From Caballeronia glebae (GTDB lineage: Bacteria; Pseudomonadota; Gammaproteobacteria; Burkholderiales; Burkholderiaceae), in assembly GCF_001545035.1 (NCBI RefSeq), contig NZ_FCOJ02000007.1:117232-181231 (forward strand): DNA of 64,000 bases, written 5' to 3'. Of this stretch, positions 33,988 through 42,663 are shown in pieces. The notes under the pieces are model-generated. The model had not been told where the DNA came from. It did not search any database and saw only the letters and a program-made list of their open reading frames with translations. Both the position numbers and the translations under genes were made by a program. How positions within the stretch are numbered: position 1 is the first letter of the stretch; every line of letters begins with the position of its first letter.

Positions 33988-34949
33988 ACGCACTCGAAGT
34001 CTCGGATATCGGCCGTGTTTTTCCCGTGCGCGGCGGCCTGTTCGCCAGGCCGAAACTGCTGCGCGCGGTCGAGGACGCCTCCTTCGCATTGCCGCGCGGC
34101 GGCACATTCGGGCTCGTGGGCGAATCGGGATCGGGCAAGTCGACGCTCGCGAAAATCATCCTCGGCGCGGACGAGCCCACGCGCGGCGACGTGCGCTTCG
34201 GCGAGCGCGTGTTCGGCAAACAATCGCGCGACGCCGACCGGCGCTGGCGGCAACGCGCCGTGCAAGCCGTGCTGCAAGACCCGTTCGGCTCGCTCGATCC
34301 GCAGATGAACATCGGCGATATCGTGCTCGAACCTTTGCGCATCCAGAAGAGCGGTTTCGCGCGCGAAGCCTTCCAAAAGCGCCTCGACGAACTGCTCGCG
34401 CAAGTCGGCCTGCCCGCCGAATTCAAGCGCCGGCGTCCCGGCGAACTGAGCGGCGGGCAACGTCAGCGCGTGGCGATTGCGCGCGCGCTCGTGCTGGAGC
34501 CGGAGATTCTCGTGCTCGACGAACCGGTCTCCGCGCTCGACGTATCGATTCAGGCGCAGGTTCTCAACCTGCTGAAGGATCTTCAGGACGCGCTCGGCTT
34601 GAGCTATCTGCTGATCTCGCACGATCTCGCCGTGATCGCGTTCATGAGCAGCCATATCGGCGTGCTCTATCTCGGCCGCTTCATGGAGCAAGGCACGCGC
34701 GAGGACATCGTGGAGCGCGCGGCGCATCCGTACACGCACGCGCTGATCGCCGCCTCCGAACCCGATGCGCCCGACGTGCGGACGATCGGCGGCGAGATTC
34801 CGTCGCCGCTCGCGCCGCCCGCCGGATGCGTGTTTCACGCGCGCTGTCCCGCCGCGCGCGACATCTGCAAAAGCGTGGCGCCGCCCATGCAGCGTCTCAC
34901 GGCGACGCATCGCGTGACGTGCCACTTTCCCCTCACCTCGAAGGCATAA
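33984..34949 (+). CDS. Dpp/Opp-type ABC transporter ATPase (F subunit)
   Basis: 321-aa ATPase with Walker A GESGSGKSTLAKIIL (about 47-61), signature LSGGQRQRVAIARALV, Walker B ILVLDEPVSALDVS, and C-terminal GCVFHARCPAARDIC. It pairs with the D subunit. An upstream in-frame ATG is ignored because MNALEVSDIG gives the 4-base overlap. The monooxygenase gene follows after 12 bp. Confidence 0.94.
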   Translation: MNALEVSDIGRVFPVRGGLFARPKLLRAVEDASFALPRGGTFGLVGESGSGKSTLAKIILGADEPTRGDVRFGERVFGKQSRDADRRWRQRAVQAVLQDPFGSLDPQMNIGDIVLEPLRIQKSGFAREAFQKRLDELLAQVGLPAEFKRRRPGELSGGQRQRVAIARALVLEPEILVLDEPVSALDVSIQAQVLNLLKDLQDALGLSYLLISHDLAVIAFMSSHIGVLYLGRFMEQGTREDIVERAAHPYTHALIAASEPDAPDVRTIGGEIPSPLAPPAGCVFHARCPAARDICKSVAPPMQRLTATHRVTCHFPLTSKA

Positions 34950-34961
34950 AGGACTTTCGCC

Positions 34962-36353
34962 ATGTCGAAGGAGATTCGCATCAACGCGTTCCTGGCCTTC
35001 GCGCCGACGCATCTGTCGCCCGGACTATGGGCGCATCCGCAAGACCGCGCGCTCGACTACAACTCGCTATCGCTCTGGACCGATCTCGCGCGCACGGCGG
35101 AACGCGGCGGCTACGACGCGCTCTTCTTCGCCGATGGCATCAGCCAGTACGACGTCTACGGCGGATCGAACGCGGCCGGCGTGCGCTGGGGCCTGCAATT
35201 TCCGCGGCTCGATCCGCTGCTGCTCGTCTCGGCGATGGCGCAAGTCACCGAGCATCTCGGCTTCGCGGTGACGAGCAGCGTGAGCTACGAAGCGCCGTTC
35301 CTGTTCGCGCGGCGCATGTCGACGCTCGATCATCTGACGCGCGGGCGCATCGGCTGGAACATCGTGACGAGCTTCGGGCAAAGCGGCTCGCGCGCTATCG
35401 GCCAGCCCGACGCGCGTGCGCACGACGAGCGCTACGATCTCGCCGACGAGTACATGGAAATCGTCTATCGGCTATGGGAGCAAAGCTGGGAAGACGGCGC
35501 GGCGGTGCGCGACCGCGAAGCGCGCGTGTTCGCGGACCCGGCGCGCGTGCATGAAATCCGGCACGAAGGCCGCTTCTTCTCGATGCAGGGCACGCATTAC
35601 TCGGAGCCTTCGCCGCAGCGCACGCCGCTGCTCTATCAGGCGGGCACGTCGAAGCGCGGCAAGGAGTTCGCCGCGCGTCACGCCGAATGCGTGTTTCTCA
35701 GTTCGCCGACCGCGCATCTGGTGGCGCGCGATGTCGCCGACGTGCGCGCACGCGCCGCCGCGCTCGGACGCGACCCGGCGTCCGTGCTGTTCTTCTCGCT
35801 CGCGACCGTGATCGTCGCGCCGACTTCCGAAGCAGCGCAGGCGAAATGGCAGGACATCCAGCGCCACGTGAGCCTCGAAGGTGCGCTCGCGCTGTTCTCG
35901 CGCTGGAGCGGCATCGATCTGTCGAAGTACAGCCCCGACGATCCGCTGCGCTACGTGAAGAGCGAAGGCATGCAGTCGGCGATCGAGGCGTTCACCGTCG
36001 CCGATCCCGAGCGCGTGTGGACCATCGGCGAACTGGCGATCTTCAATGCGATCGGCGGCAAGGGACCGGTGTTCATCGGTTCGCCCACTGAAGTCGCGGA
36101 TGCGCTCGAAAGCTGGAAGGCGCAAACCGGCGTCGATGGCTTCAATCTCAGTCATGCGTTGCTGCCGGGCACGCACGAGGATTTCGTCGATCTCGTGGTG
36201 CCCGAGTTGCGGCGTCGCGGCGTCTATAAGCAAGCCTACAGCGCGGGCACGTTGCGGGAAAAGCTGTACGGCGAAGGTCACGCGCATTTGTCCGCGCCGC
36301 ATCCCGCCGCCACGCATCGCGCCGCTTCCATCGAGGAACACACTCATGCTTGA
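34962..36353 (+). CDS. NtaA/SnaA/DszA-family FMN-dependent monooxygenase
   Basis: 463-aa bacterial-luciferase-like (LLM) monooxygenase of the DszA/NtaA subgroup, which uses FMNH2 to cleave C-S or C-N bonds. Seen: LARTAERGGYDALFFADG near residue 40, RRMSTLDHLTRGRIGWNIVT (about 107-126) and PQRTPLLYQAGTSKRGKEF near 208, all typical of the subgroup. Electrons should come from a separate FMN reductase such as that at 28825. It is a close paralogue of the protein at 37182 and they flank a TauD-type dioxygenase. The 3-prime end overlaps the dioxygenase start by 8 bases. Substrate not identifiable. Confidence 0.9.
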   Translation: MSKEIRINAFLAFAPTHLSPGLWAHPQDRALDYNSLSLWTDLARTAERGGYDALFFADGISQYDVYGGSNAAGVRWGLQFPRLDPLLLVSAMAQVTEHLGFAVTSSVSYEAPFLFARRMSTLDHLTRGRIGWNIVTSFGQSGSRAIGQPDARAHDERYDLADEYMEIVYRLWEQSWEDGAAVRDREARVFADPARVHEIRHEGRFFSMQGTHYSEPSPQRTPLLYQAGTSKRGKEFAARHAECVFLSSPTAHLVARDVADVRARAAALGRDPASVLFFSLATVIVAPTSEAAQAKWQDIQRHVSLEGALALFSRWSGIDLSKYSPDDPLRYVKSEGMQSAIEAFTVADPERVWTIGELAIFNAIGGKGPVFIGSPTEVADALESWKAQTGVDGFNLSHALLPGTHEDFVDLVVPELRRRGVYKQAYSAGTLREKLYGEGHAHLSAPHPAATHRAASIEEHTHA

Positions 36354-37185
36354 TACCGCTTACGCATCCATCACCGTGCAGCCGCTCACGCGCCATATCG
36401 GCGCGCTGATCGGCGGCATCGATCTGACGCGGCCGCTCAACGCCGACGAGGTGTCCGACGTGCGCCGCGCGCTGCTCGCGCATCAGGTCGTCTTCTTTCG
36501 CGACCAGCCGATCACGCTCGACCAGCATCTGGCGCTCGGCCGTCACTTCGGCACGCTGCACGTGCATCCGAACAGCCCCGGCCCGGACGGTTATCCGGAA
36601 ATCCTGCCGATCCATAGCGATGCGACCACGAAGCGCATCGCGGGCGACCGCTGGCATTCCGACGTTTCATGCGACGAAGAACCGCCGATGGGCAGCATCC
36701 TGCATCTGCATACGCTGCCCACGCACGGCGGCGACACGCTCTTCTCAAGCTCGTATGCGGTGTATGAATCGCTGTCGCCGGGTTTGCGGACCTATCTCGA
36801 AGCGCTGACCGCCACGCACGACGGCGAACCGACTTACCGGCAACGCAACCGCCTGCGCGGCATCGACGATAGCGGCAAGACGTTTCCGAAAGCCTCGCAT
36901 CCGGTCGTGCGCACGCATCCCGAGACGGGCCGCAAGGGCGTATTCGTGAATTCGAACTTCACCACGCACATCGATGGCGTGCCCGCCGCCGAGAGCGAGG
37001 GCATTCTGCGTCTCTTGTACGAACGCTTCGCGTCGCCGGAATTTCAGGTGCGCTTTCGCTGGGAGCCGCATTCGATCGCCTTCTGGGACAACCGCGCCGT
37101 GCAGCATCTGGCCGTGTGGGACTACTACCCGGAAGTGCGCTCGGGTTATCGCGTGACGATCAATGGAGACAAGCCTTTTCTATGA
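36346..37185 (+). CDS. TauD/TfdA-family 2-oxoglutarate-dependent dioxygenase
   Basis: 279-aa Fe(II)/2-oxoglutarate oxygenase of the TauD type, hydroxylating a substrate such as a sulfonate or sulfate ester so that it fragments. The facial triad is H104 and D106 (RWHSDVS) with H254 (VQHLAVWDYY), and the 2-oxoglutarate Arg is R265 or R269. Length and spacing match TauD closely. It is overlapped by the gene before it and by the next one (ATGA), which indicates a tight operon with two DszA-like monooxygenases. Confidence 0.92.
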   Translation: MLDTAYASITVQPLTRHIGALIGGIDLTRPLNADEVSDVRRALLAHQVVFFRDQPITLDQHLALGRHFGTLHVHPNSPGPDGYPEILPIHSDATTKRIAGDRWHSDVSCDEEPPMGSILHLHTLPTHGGDTLFSSSYAVYESLSPGLRTYLEALTATHDGEPTYRQRNRLRGIDDSGKTFPKASHPVVRTHPETGRKGVFVNSNFTTHIDGVPAAESEGILRLLYERFASPEFQVRFRWEPHSIAFWDNRAVQHLAVWDYYPEVRSGYRVTINGDKPFL

Positions 37186-38567
37186 GCCATGCAACGCCTC
37201 GGGCGAAGAAGGAAATCCGCGTGAACGCGTTCGCGCTGCATAGCCCGGTGCATCATTCGCCGGGCATGTGGCGGCATCCGCGCGACCGCTCTCTGGAGTA
37301 CAACACGCTCGATTACTGGGTCGATCTTGCGAAGACGCTCGAACGCGGGCTGATCGATTCGCTCTTCATGGCCGACAGCATCGGCGTGAACGATGTCTAT
37401 GGCGGCAGCATCGACACCGCGTTGCGTCACGGCGCGCAGGTGCCCAAGCAAGACCCGGTGATGGCGCTCTCCGCGATGGCCTACGCCACGCGCGATCTCG
37501 GCCTGTGCGTGACAAGCAACGCCAATCACGAACCGCCCTACGTGTTCGCGCGCCGCATGTCGACGCTCGATCATCTGACGCGCGGGCGCATTGGCTGGAA
37601 CATCGTGACGGGCTTCGCGCAGAGCAGCGTGAAAGTGCTCGGCAAGGACGGCATCGCGTCGCGCGACGAACGCTACGACATCGCCGACGAGTACATGGAC
37701 GTCGTCTACAAGCTATGGGAAAGCAGCTGGGAAGACGGCGCGAGCGTGCGCGACACGGCAAGCGGCATCTTCGCCGATCCGTCGAAGGTGCATCGCGTCG
37801 AACATGAAGGCAAGTACTTCAAGGTGCAGGGCATCCACATGACCGAGCCCTCGCCGCAGCGCACGCCGGTGCTGTTCCAGGCGGGATCGTCGGCGCGCGG
37901 GCAGCGCTTCGCGGGACGTCATGCCGAAGGCATCTATCTGAGCGGGCCGAGCAAGAAGGTGCTCACGCCGGTCGTGAGCGGCACGCGCGCCGAAGCGGTG
38001 AAAGCCGGCCGCGATGCGCGCGATATTCAGTTCTTCACGATGGCGACGATCATCACCGGCCGCACGTCGAAGGAGGCGCGCGACAAGTACGAGGACTATC
38101 GCCGCTACGTGAGCCCGGAAGCGGCGCTCGCGATGTTCTCGGGCTGGACCGGCATCGACTTCTCGACCTACGATCCCGACGAGCCGATCCGCTACATGCA
38201 GCTCGACGCGGGCACTTCGTCCGCGCTCGAAGGCTTCACGAAGCTCGATCCGGAACGCGTGTGGACGGTGGGCGAACTCGCGTTGCACAACGCGATCGGC
38301 GGGCGCGGGCCGGTGTTCGTCGGCGCGCCCGATGAAGTGGCGAACGCGCTTGAAGAATGGGTCGATGAAACCGGCATCGACGGCTTCAACCTGAGCTACG
38401 CGGTCACGCCCGAAGCCTACGAGGATTTCGCCGAATTCATCGTGCCCGAGTTGCAGGCGCGCGGCCGCTACAAGACCGCTTACGCGCCGGGCACCTTGCG
38501 CGAAAAGCTCGGCGGCGCGGGCGGCCGCCTGAACGAGCGTCATCCCGGCGCGGCATTTCGCCGATAA
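37182..38567 (+). CDS. NtaA/SnaA/DszA-family FMN-dependent monooxygenase
   Basis: 461-aa LLM monooxygenase and close paralogue of the one at 34962: both carry RRMSTLDHLTRGRIGWNIVT, the SWEDGA-VRD segment, PSPQRTP and a C-terminal GTLREKL. Start MSHATPRAKK overlaps the TauD stop by ATGA; 22 earlier in-frame residues lie inside the dioxygenase gene. The duplication around a dioxygenase suggests two related substrates or successive steps. Confidence 0.9.
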   Translation: MSHATPRAKKEIRVNAFALHSPVHHSPGMWRHPRDRSLEYNTLDYWVDLAKTLERGLIDSLFMADSIGVNDVYGGSIDTALRHGAQVPKQDPVMALSAMAYATRDLGLCVTSNANHEPPYVFARRMSTLDHLTRGRIGWNIVTGFAQSSVKVLGKDGIASRDERYDIADEYMDVVYKLWESSWEDGASVRDTASGIFADPSKVHRVEHEGKYFKVQGIHMTEPSPQRTPVLFQAGSSARGQRFAGRHAEGIYLSGPSKKVLTPVVSGTRAEAVKAGRDARDIQFFTMATIITGRTSKEARDKYEDYRRYVSPEAALAMFSGWTGIDFSTYDPDEPIRYMQLDAGTSSALEGFTKLDPERVWTVGELALHNAIGGRGPVFVGAPDEVANALEEWVDETGIDGFNLSYAVTPEAYEDFAEFIVPELQARGRYKTAYAPGTLREKLGGAGGRLNERHPGAAFRR

Positions 38568-38590
38568 CTTTTCTTTTGCACATACAGACC

Positions 38591-39787
38591 ATGAGCACGA
38601 CCCGATACCACGAAGCACTGGCCGCCCTTCCCGCGCTGGCCGAAGAAATCGGCGTCGACGCCGCGCAGCGCGAGATCCGCCGCGAATTGCCGTTCGCGGC
38701 CTTCGACGCATTCCGCCGCTCCGGTCTCGGCGCGTTGCGCATTCCCGTCGAGCGCGGCGGTCTCGGCGGCACGCTCGAAGACGCGATCCACGTCATCACG
38801 ACGCTCGCCGCCAACGAGTCGAACGTCGCGCATGCGCTGCGCGTGCATTTCGATGTGGTCGAATCGTTGCGACTCGCGCCGCGCACGCCCTTTCACGACC
38901 GGCAGATAAGCCGCATCGCCGAGGGCGCGTTATTCGGTGGCGCGTCGGGCGAGCAAGGCACGGCGCGCGCGGGCGAGATCGAAACCGTGCTGCGGCGCGA
39001 AGGCGATCATTTCCGCGTGACGGGCAAGAAGTACTACACCACGGGCACCGCGTATGCCGACTTCGTTCGCACCAATCTCGTCGATGAACAGGGCAAAGGC
39101 GTCACCGCGATCATCCCCGTGCGCGCCGAAGGCGTTCAGGTGCTCGACGACTGGGACGGCATGGGCCAGCGCATGACGGCGAGCGGCAGCACCGTGTTCG
39201 ACAACGTCAGAGTCGATCCCGCCGAAGTTATCGAGAAAGGTTATGGCTCGCTGGTCGGCCGCCATGGCGGCGCGTATCGCCAGTTGCATCTGGTCGCGGT
39301 CGCGGCGGGCATCGTGCGCAATATCGTTTCCGATGCGCGCAACTACGTGACTGCACACGGCCGCCCGGTGATGCATTCCAGCGCGCCGAGCGCTCGCGAG
39401 GACGGCTTCATCCAGCAGGTCGTCGGCGAACTGTCGGCGCTGAGCCACACCATCGACGTGCTGGTGCGCGAGAACGCGCGCACGCTCGGCCGTTCATCGG
39501 ACGCGATCCTGCACGGCGATGCCGACGCGGACGAACTCGTGCTGCAAAGCGCGCTGGCCACGGCGCGCACGCAGATCGTCGTGGGGAAACTCGCGTTGCA
39601 GGCGGGCGAGCGGCTCTTCGATGCGGGCGGCGCATCGGCGACTTCGCGCAAGCATAACTTCGACCGGCACTGGCGCAATCTGCGCACGATCTTCAGCCAT
39701 AACCCGCTGCATCACAAGGCGCGGGTTATCGGCGATTACGTGCTTAACGACGTGAAGACGCATCTGGTGGAAGGCCGCACGTTTTGA
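38591..39787 (+). CDS. DszC/SfnB-type flavin-dependent monooxygenase (acyl-CoA dehydrogenase fold)
   Basis: 398-aa protein with acyl-CoA dehydrogenase architecture but the sequence style of DszC and SfnB, which are FMNH2-dependent sulfur oxygenases. It has LPFAAFDAFRRSGLGALRIP near residue 35, FRVTGKKYYTTGTAYAD near 143 and a C-terminal NFDRHWRNLRTIFSHNP segment; it lacks the IYEGTNQ catalytic Glu motif present in true dehydrogenases. It ends the plus-strand run that began with the importer, convergent with the monooxygenase at 39803 with only 15 bp between stops. Confidence 0.88.
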   Translation: MSTTRYHEALAALPALAEEIGVDAAQREIRRELPFAAFDAFRRSGLGALRIPVERGGLGGTLEDAIHVITTLAANESNVAHALRVHFDVVESLRLAPRTPFHDRQISRIAEGALFGGASGEQGTARAGEIETVLRREGDHFRVTGKKYYTTGTAYADFVRTNLVDEQGKGVTAIIPVRAEGVQVLDDWDGMGQRMTASGSTVFDNVRVDPAEVIEKGYGSLVGRHGGAYRQLHLVAVAAGIVRNIVSDARNYVTAHGRPVMHSSAPSAREDGFIQQVVGELSALSHTIDVLVRENARTLGRSSDAILHGDADADELVLQSALATARTQIVVGKLALQAGERLFDAGGASATSRKHNFDRHWRNLRTIFSHNPLHHKARVIGDYVLNDVKTHLVEGRTF

Positions 39788-39802
39788 GCGCGGGCGCGCC
39801 GA

Positions 39803-41134
39803 TCACCGAGGCTCGAAGAAGCGATTGCCGGGCCTCGGCAAGCCGAGATGTTCCCGCAACGTCGTTCCTTCGTAAGCCCGCCGGAAGATGCCGCGCCGCT
39901 GTAACTCGGGCACCACCTTCGTAACGAAATCGTCCAGGCCGGCGGGTAGATACGGGAACATCACGTTGAACCCGTCGCTGCCTTCCTCGACGAGCCACTG
40001 CTCCATCTGGTCCGCGATATCCGTCGCGGTTCCGACCATCTGCAAGCCCGAATAGCCGCCGACACGCTGCGCCAGTTGTCGCACGGTGAGGCCTTCGGCG
40101 CGCGCCATTTCGATCACGCGCTCGCGCGCGCTCTTGCTCGCGTTGGTGTCCGGAATCTCGGGCAAGGGGCCATCCGGATCGAACGATGAAACATCGTGGC
40201 CGAGCGCGATCGAGAGCGACGCGAAGCCGCTGTCGTCATGCACGAAGGTATCGAGCAGCGCGCGCTTTTCCTGCGCTTCGTCGCGCGAATCGCCCACCAC
40301 GACGAACGCGCCCGGCAGAATCTTCAGATGCTCGCGCGCGCGGCCGACGCGCTCCATGCGGCCTTTGACATCGGCATAAAAGCGCTTGCCCGCCGAGAGA
40401 TTCGGTTGCGCGGTGAAGACAGCATCGGCGGTTTCGGCGGCGAGCTGCCGCCCCGCTTCCGACGATCCCGCCTGCACCACGACCGGCCAGCCCTGCACCG
40501 GGCGCGCGATGTTCAGCGGCCCGCGCACCGACAGATACGCGCCCTTGTGATCGAGCACGTGCAGCTTCTCCGGATCGAAGAACAGGCCGCTTTCGGTGTC
40601 GCGCACGAAGGCGTCGTCGGCCCAGCTATCCCAGAGGCCTGTCACGACATCGTAGAACTCGTGCGCGCGGCGATAGCGCTCGTCGTGCTCCATATGCTCT
40701 TCGCGGCCGAAGTTGCGCGCCGCATCGGGATTCGATGTGGTGACGAGATTCCAGCCCGCGCGCCCATCGCTCAGATGATCGAGCGACGCGAAACGCCGCG
40801 CGATGTGATACGGCTCGTCGAACGTGGTCGACGCCGTCGCGATCAGCCCGATGCGTTCGGTCACGGAAGCGAGCGCGGACAGCAGCGTGAACGGCTCGAA
40901 AGAAGTCGCGGTATGGCTGCGCTTCAACGCCTCCACGGGCATGTTGAGCACGGCGAGGTGATCGGCCATGAAGAACGCATCGAAGCAGGCTCGTTCGAGC
41001 GTCTGCACGAACCGTTTTATGTGCCTGAAACTGAAATTGGCGTCGGGATACGAACCGGGGAAGCGCCATGCACCGGTATGCAGGCTGACCGGGCGCATGA
41101 ACGCGCCGAGATGGAGTTGTCGGGTAGATGGCAT
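39803..41134 (-). CDS. NtaA/DszA-family FMN-dependent monooxygenase
   Basis: 443-aa LLM monooxygenase nearer to DszA/NtaA proper than the two tandem paralogues: QLHLGAFMRPVSLHTGAWR at the start, RRFASLDHLSDGRAGWNLVT near 105, ARNFGREEHMEHDERYRRA near 130 and YEGTTLREHLGLPRPGN at the end. The start MPSTRQLHLG is chosen because the family starts 3-8 residues before this strand. It follows a CxxC carboxymuconolactone-decarboxylase-like gene (78-bp gap) in a leftward unit. Confidence 0.9.
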   Translation of the reverse strand: MPSTRQLHLGAFMRPVSLHTGAWRFPGSYPDANFSFRHIKRFVQTLERACFDAFFMADHLAVLNMPVEALKRSHTATSFEPFTLLSALASVTERIGLIATASTTFDEPYHIARRFASLDHLSDGRAGWNLVTTSNPDAARNFGREEHMEHDERYRRAHEFYDVVTGLWDSWADDAFVRDTESGLFFDPEKLHVLDHKGAYLSVRGPLNIARPVQGWPVVVQAGSSEAGRQLAAETADAVFTAQPNLSAGKRFYADVKGRMERVGRAREHLKILPGAFVVVGDSRDEAQEKRALLDTFVHDDSGFASLSIALGHDVSSFDPDGPLPEIPDTNASKSARERVIEMARAEGLTVRQLAQRVGGYSGLQMVGTATDIADQMEQWLVEEGSDGFNVMFPYLPAGLDDFVTKVVPELQRRGIFRRAYEGTTLREHLGLPRPGNRFFEPR

Positions 41135-41212
41135 CGCGTCGGTCGATGAACGAGTGGCGGATCGCGCCAAGGTACTGCAACTTGCAAAAACGCGCTGAAA
41201 CGACACCCGTCT

Positions 41213-41857
41213 TCACACGCCCTCGATATCGCGCCCCGCAAAAAACTGATCGTCCGGCACGACGTTCAGCGCGATGGTCAGCCGGTTCGCGTAATTGAAG
41301 AACGCCGATATTTCGAGCACCTCGGTCACGGCTTGCTGCGTGAAGCCGATCGAGCGCAGCCGCTGCAGATCTTCCTCGCGCACGCTGCCCGGCTCGCGCG
41401 TAAGACGCTCCGATATCTCCGCGAGCGCGGCCTCCTTCACCGAGAGCCGCACATGTCGAAAGCCCTGTGCGATACGCTGCGCGCGCACCGTATCGCCGAG
41501 CACGTTTGCAAGCGCCTGCGTGTGGTTGAACACGCAATAGCTGCACTCGTTCGCGGCCGACGTGACCACCGCGATCAACTCGCGCTCCGCGGCCGTCAGA
41601 TGACTGCGATGCGGATCGAACAGATGCTCATAGAACGTGACGAGTCGATACGCGGTATCGGGATTGACCGACAGCGCCGCAAGCCAGTTCGGCACGAAAC
41701 CGTACTGCCGGCGAAACTTCGCGTGGATCGACGCGACGTGCGGCGGCAGGCGCGTCTCGTCGGGTACGCCGAACCGCGAAACCGGCTCGCGTTGCAGATC
41801 GGCATCGAAGTCGTTCAGGTGATCCGCGAACGGATCGGATGGCGCGATGGTGGACAT
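41213..41857 (-). CDS. Carboxymuconolactone decarboxylase/AhpD-like protein
   Basis: 214-aa all-helical protein of the CMD/AhpD superfamily. It has the redox motif E104-C105-x-x-C108-x3-H112 (ECSYCVFNH), as in AhpD-type peroxidase-related proteins, so thiol-disulfide or peroxide chemistry is more likely than decarboxylation. The start MSTIAPSDPF is followed directly by a domain-like sequence; 153 in-frame codons upstream are unrelated. Divergent from a shorter paralogue at 42066. Both adjoin a flavin monooxygenase. Confidence 0.88.
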   Translation of the reverse strand: MSTIAPSDPFADHLNDFDADLQREPVSRFGVPDETRLPPHVASIHAKFRRQYGFVPNWLAALSVNPDTAYRLVTFYEHLFDPHRSHLTAAERELIAVVTSAANECSYCVFNHTQALANVLGDTVRAQRIAQGFRHVRLSVKEAALAEISERLTREPGSVREEDLQRLRSIGFTQQAVTEVLEISAFFNYANRLTIALNVVPDDQFFAGRDIEGV

Positions 41858-41973
41858 CTTCCGGTCTCCTGTTGCTATGTCGAGGGTATCCAAGGTAGCG
41901 CACGCATCGACGCGCGGTTTGACCGATTTTTCATAAGCTAATCGGCCCGCGCTCACATCGCGCCGGACGAATT

Positions 41974-41987
41974 GCAAATCGCAAATC
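41974..41987. promoter_or_regulatory. Tandem GCAAATC in the divergent CMD control region
   Basis: GCAAATC occurs twice head to tail in the 208-bp gap between the two divergent CMD genes. GCAAAT also lies inside the palindrome before tauA (45713-45726). A common sulfur-status regulator is possible but unproven. Confidence 0.3.
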
Positions 41988-42065
41988 GATATTGGATCGC
42001 CCGATCGAGCGCTGCGCATAATGGCCTGCAGCTTCTCTTCACTTCTTTCAGGCGAGGAATGCGAC

Positions 42066-42641
42066 ATGGCGGAAGTCCTGAGCGCGGAAGCGCATGTCAT
42101 CAGCCGGCTCGATGTTCCCGGGCACGACACGTTGAGCGACGATCTCCGGCAACTGATCGAGCAGCACGGCGGCGACAACTGGATTCGCGCGCTGTCCCTG
42201 AATCCCGATACCGCACGCCGTTTCGCGCAGTACTTCGAAAAACTCTTCAGCGCGACAGCGGGCCGCCTGCCGATTGACGAGCGCGAGCTGATCGCGGTTG
42301 TCGTTTCGCGGACCAACGGCTGCGGGCTGTGCGCGATTCATCACGCGCATGCGCTCGGCGAGGCGCTGCACGACCGCGTGCAGGCGCGACGCATCGCGCT
42401 CGACTATCACCTCGCCGAATTGTCCGCGCGTCAGCTTGCGCTGGCCGAGATCGCCGAAACCATCACCACGTCGCCGCGCGCGATCACCGAACAGGACTTC
42501 GAACGTTTGCGCGGCGTGGGCCTCGACGACGCCGATATTCTCGAAGCCGTCGAAACCGCGTCGTGGTTCAACCATACGAACCGCATTTTCATCGCCACTG
42601 GCGTCGTGCCGGACGAGAAGTATTTTTCGGCTCTGACGTGA
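42066..42641 (+). CDS. Carboxymuconolactone decarboxylase/AhpD-like protein
   Basis: 191-aa paralogue of the divergent gene at 41213. The redox motif is C86-x-x-C89-x3-H93 (GCGLCAIHH); further shared marks are the ALS-NPDTA segment, ERELIAVV before the motif, and the C-terminal NRI/L-x-IA-x-VVPD. ATG at 42066 follows GAGGAA 6-11 bases upstream. It precedes a DszC-like monooxygenase by 22 bp and may protect it from, or use, peroxide or sulfur oxidants. Confidence 0.87.
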   Translation: MAEVLSAEAHVISRLDVPGHDTLSDDLRQLIEQHGGDNWIRALSLNPDTARRFAQYFEKLFSATAGRLPIDERELIAVVVSRTNGCGLCAIHHAHALGEALHDRVQARRIALDYHLAELSARQLALAEIAETITTSPRAITEQDFERLRGVGLDDADILEAVETASWFNHTNRIFIATGVVPDEKYFSALT

Positions 42642-42663
42642 CACGATACAAAGGAGAGTTTCG

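Noticed and set aside
41213..42641. Protocatechuate pathway genes (carboxymuconolactone decarboxylases)
   Set aside because: The CxxCxxxH motif and the monooxygenase neighbours fit AhpD-like redox proteins; no other protocatechuate gene is present.
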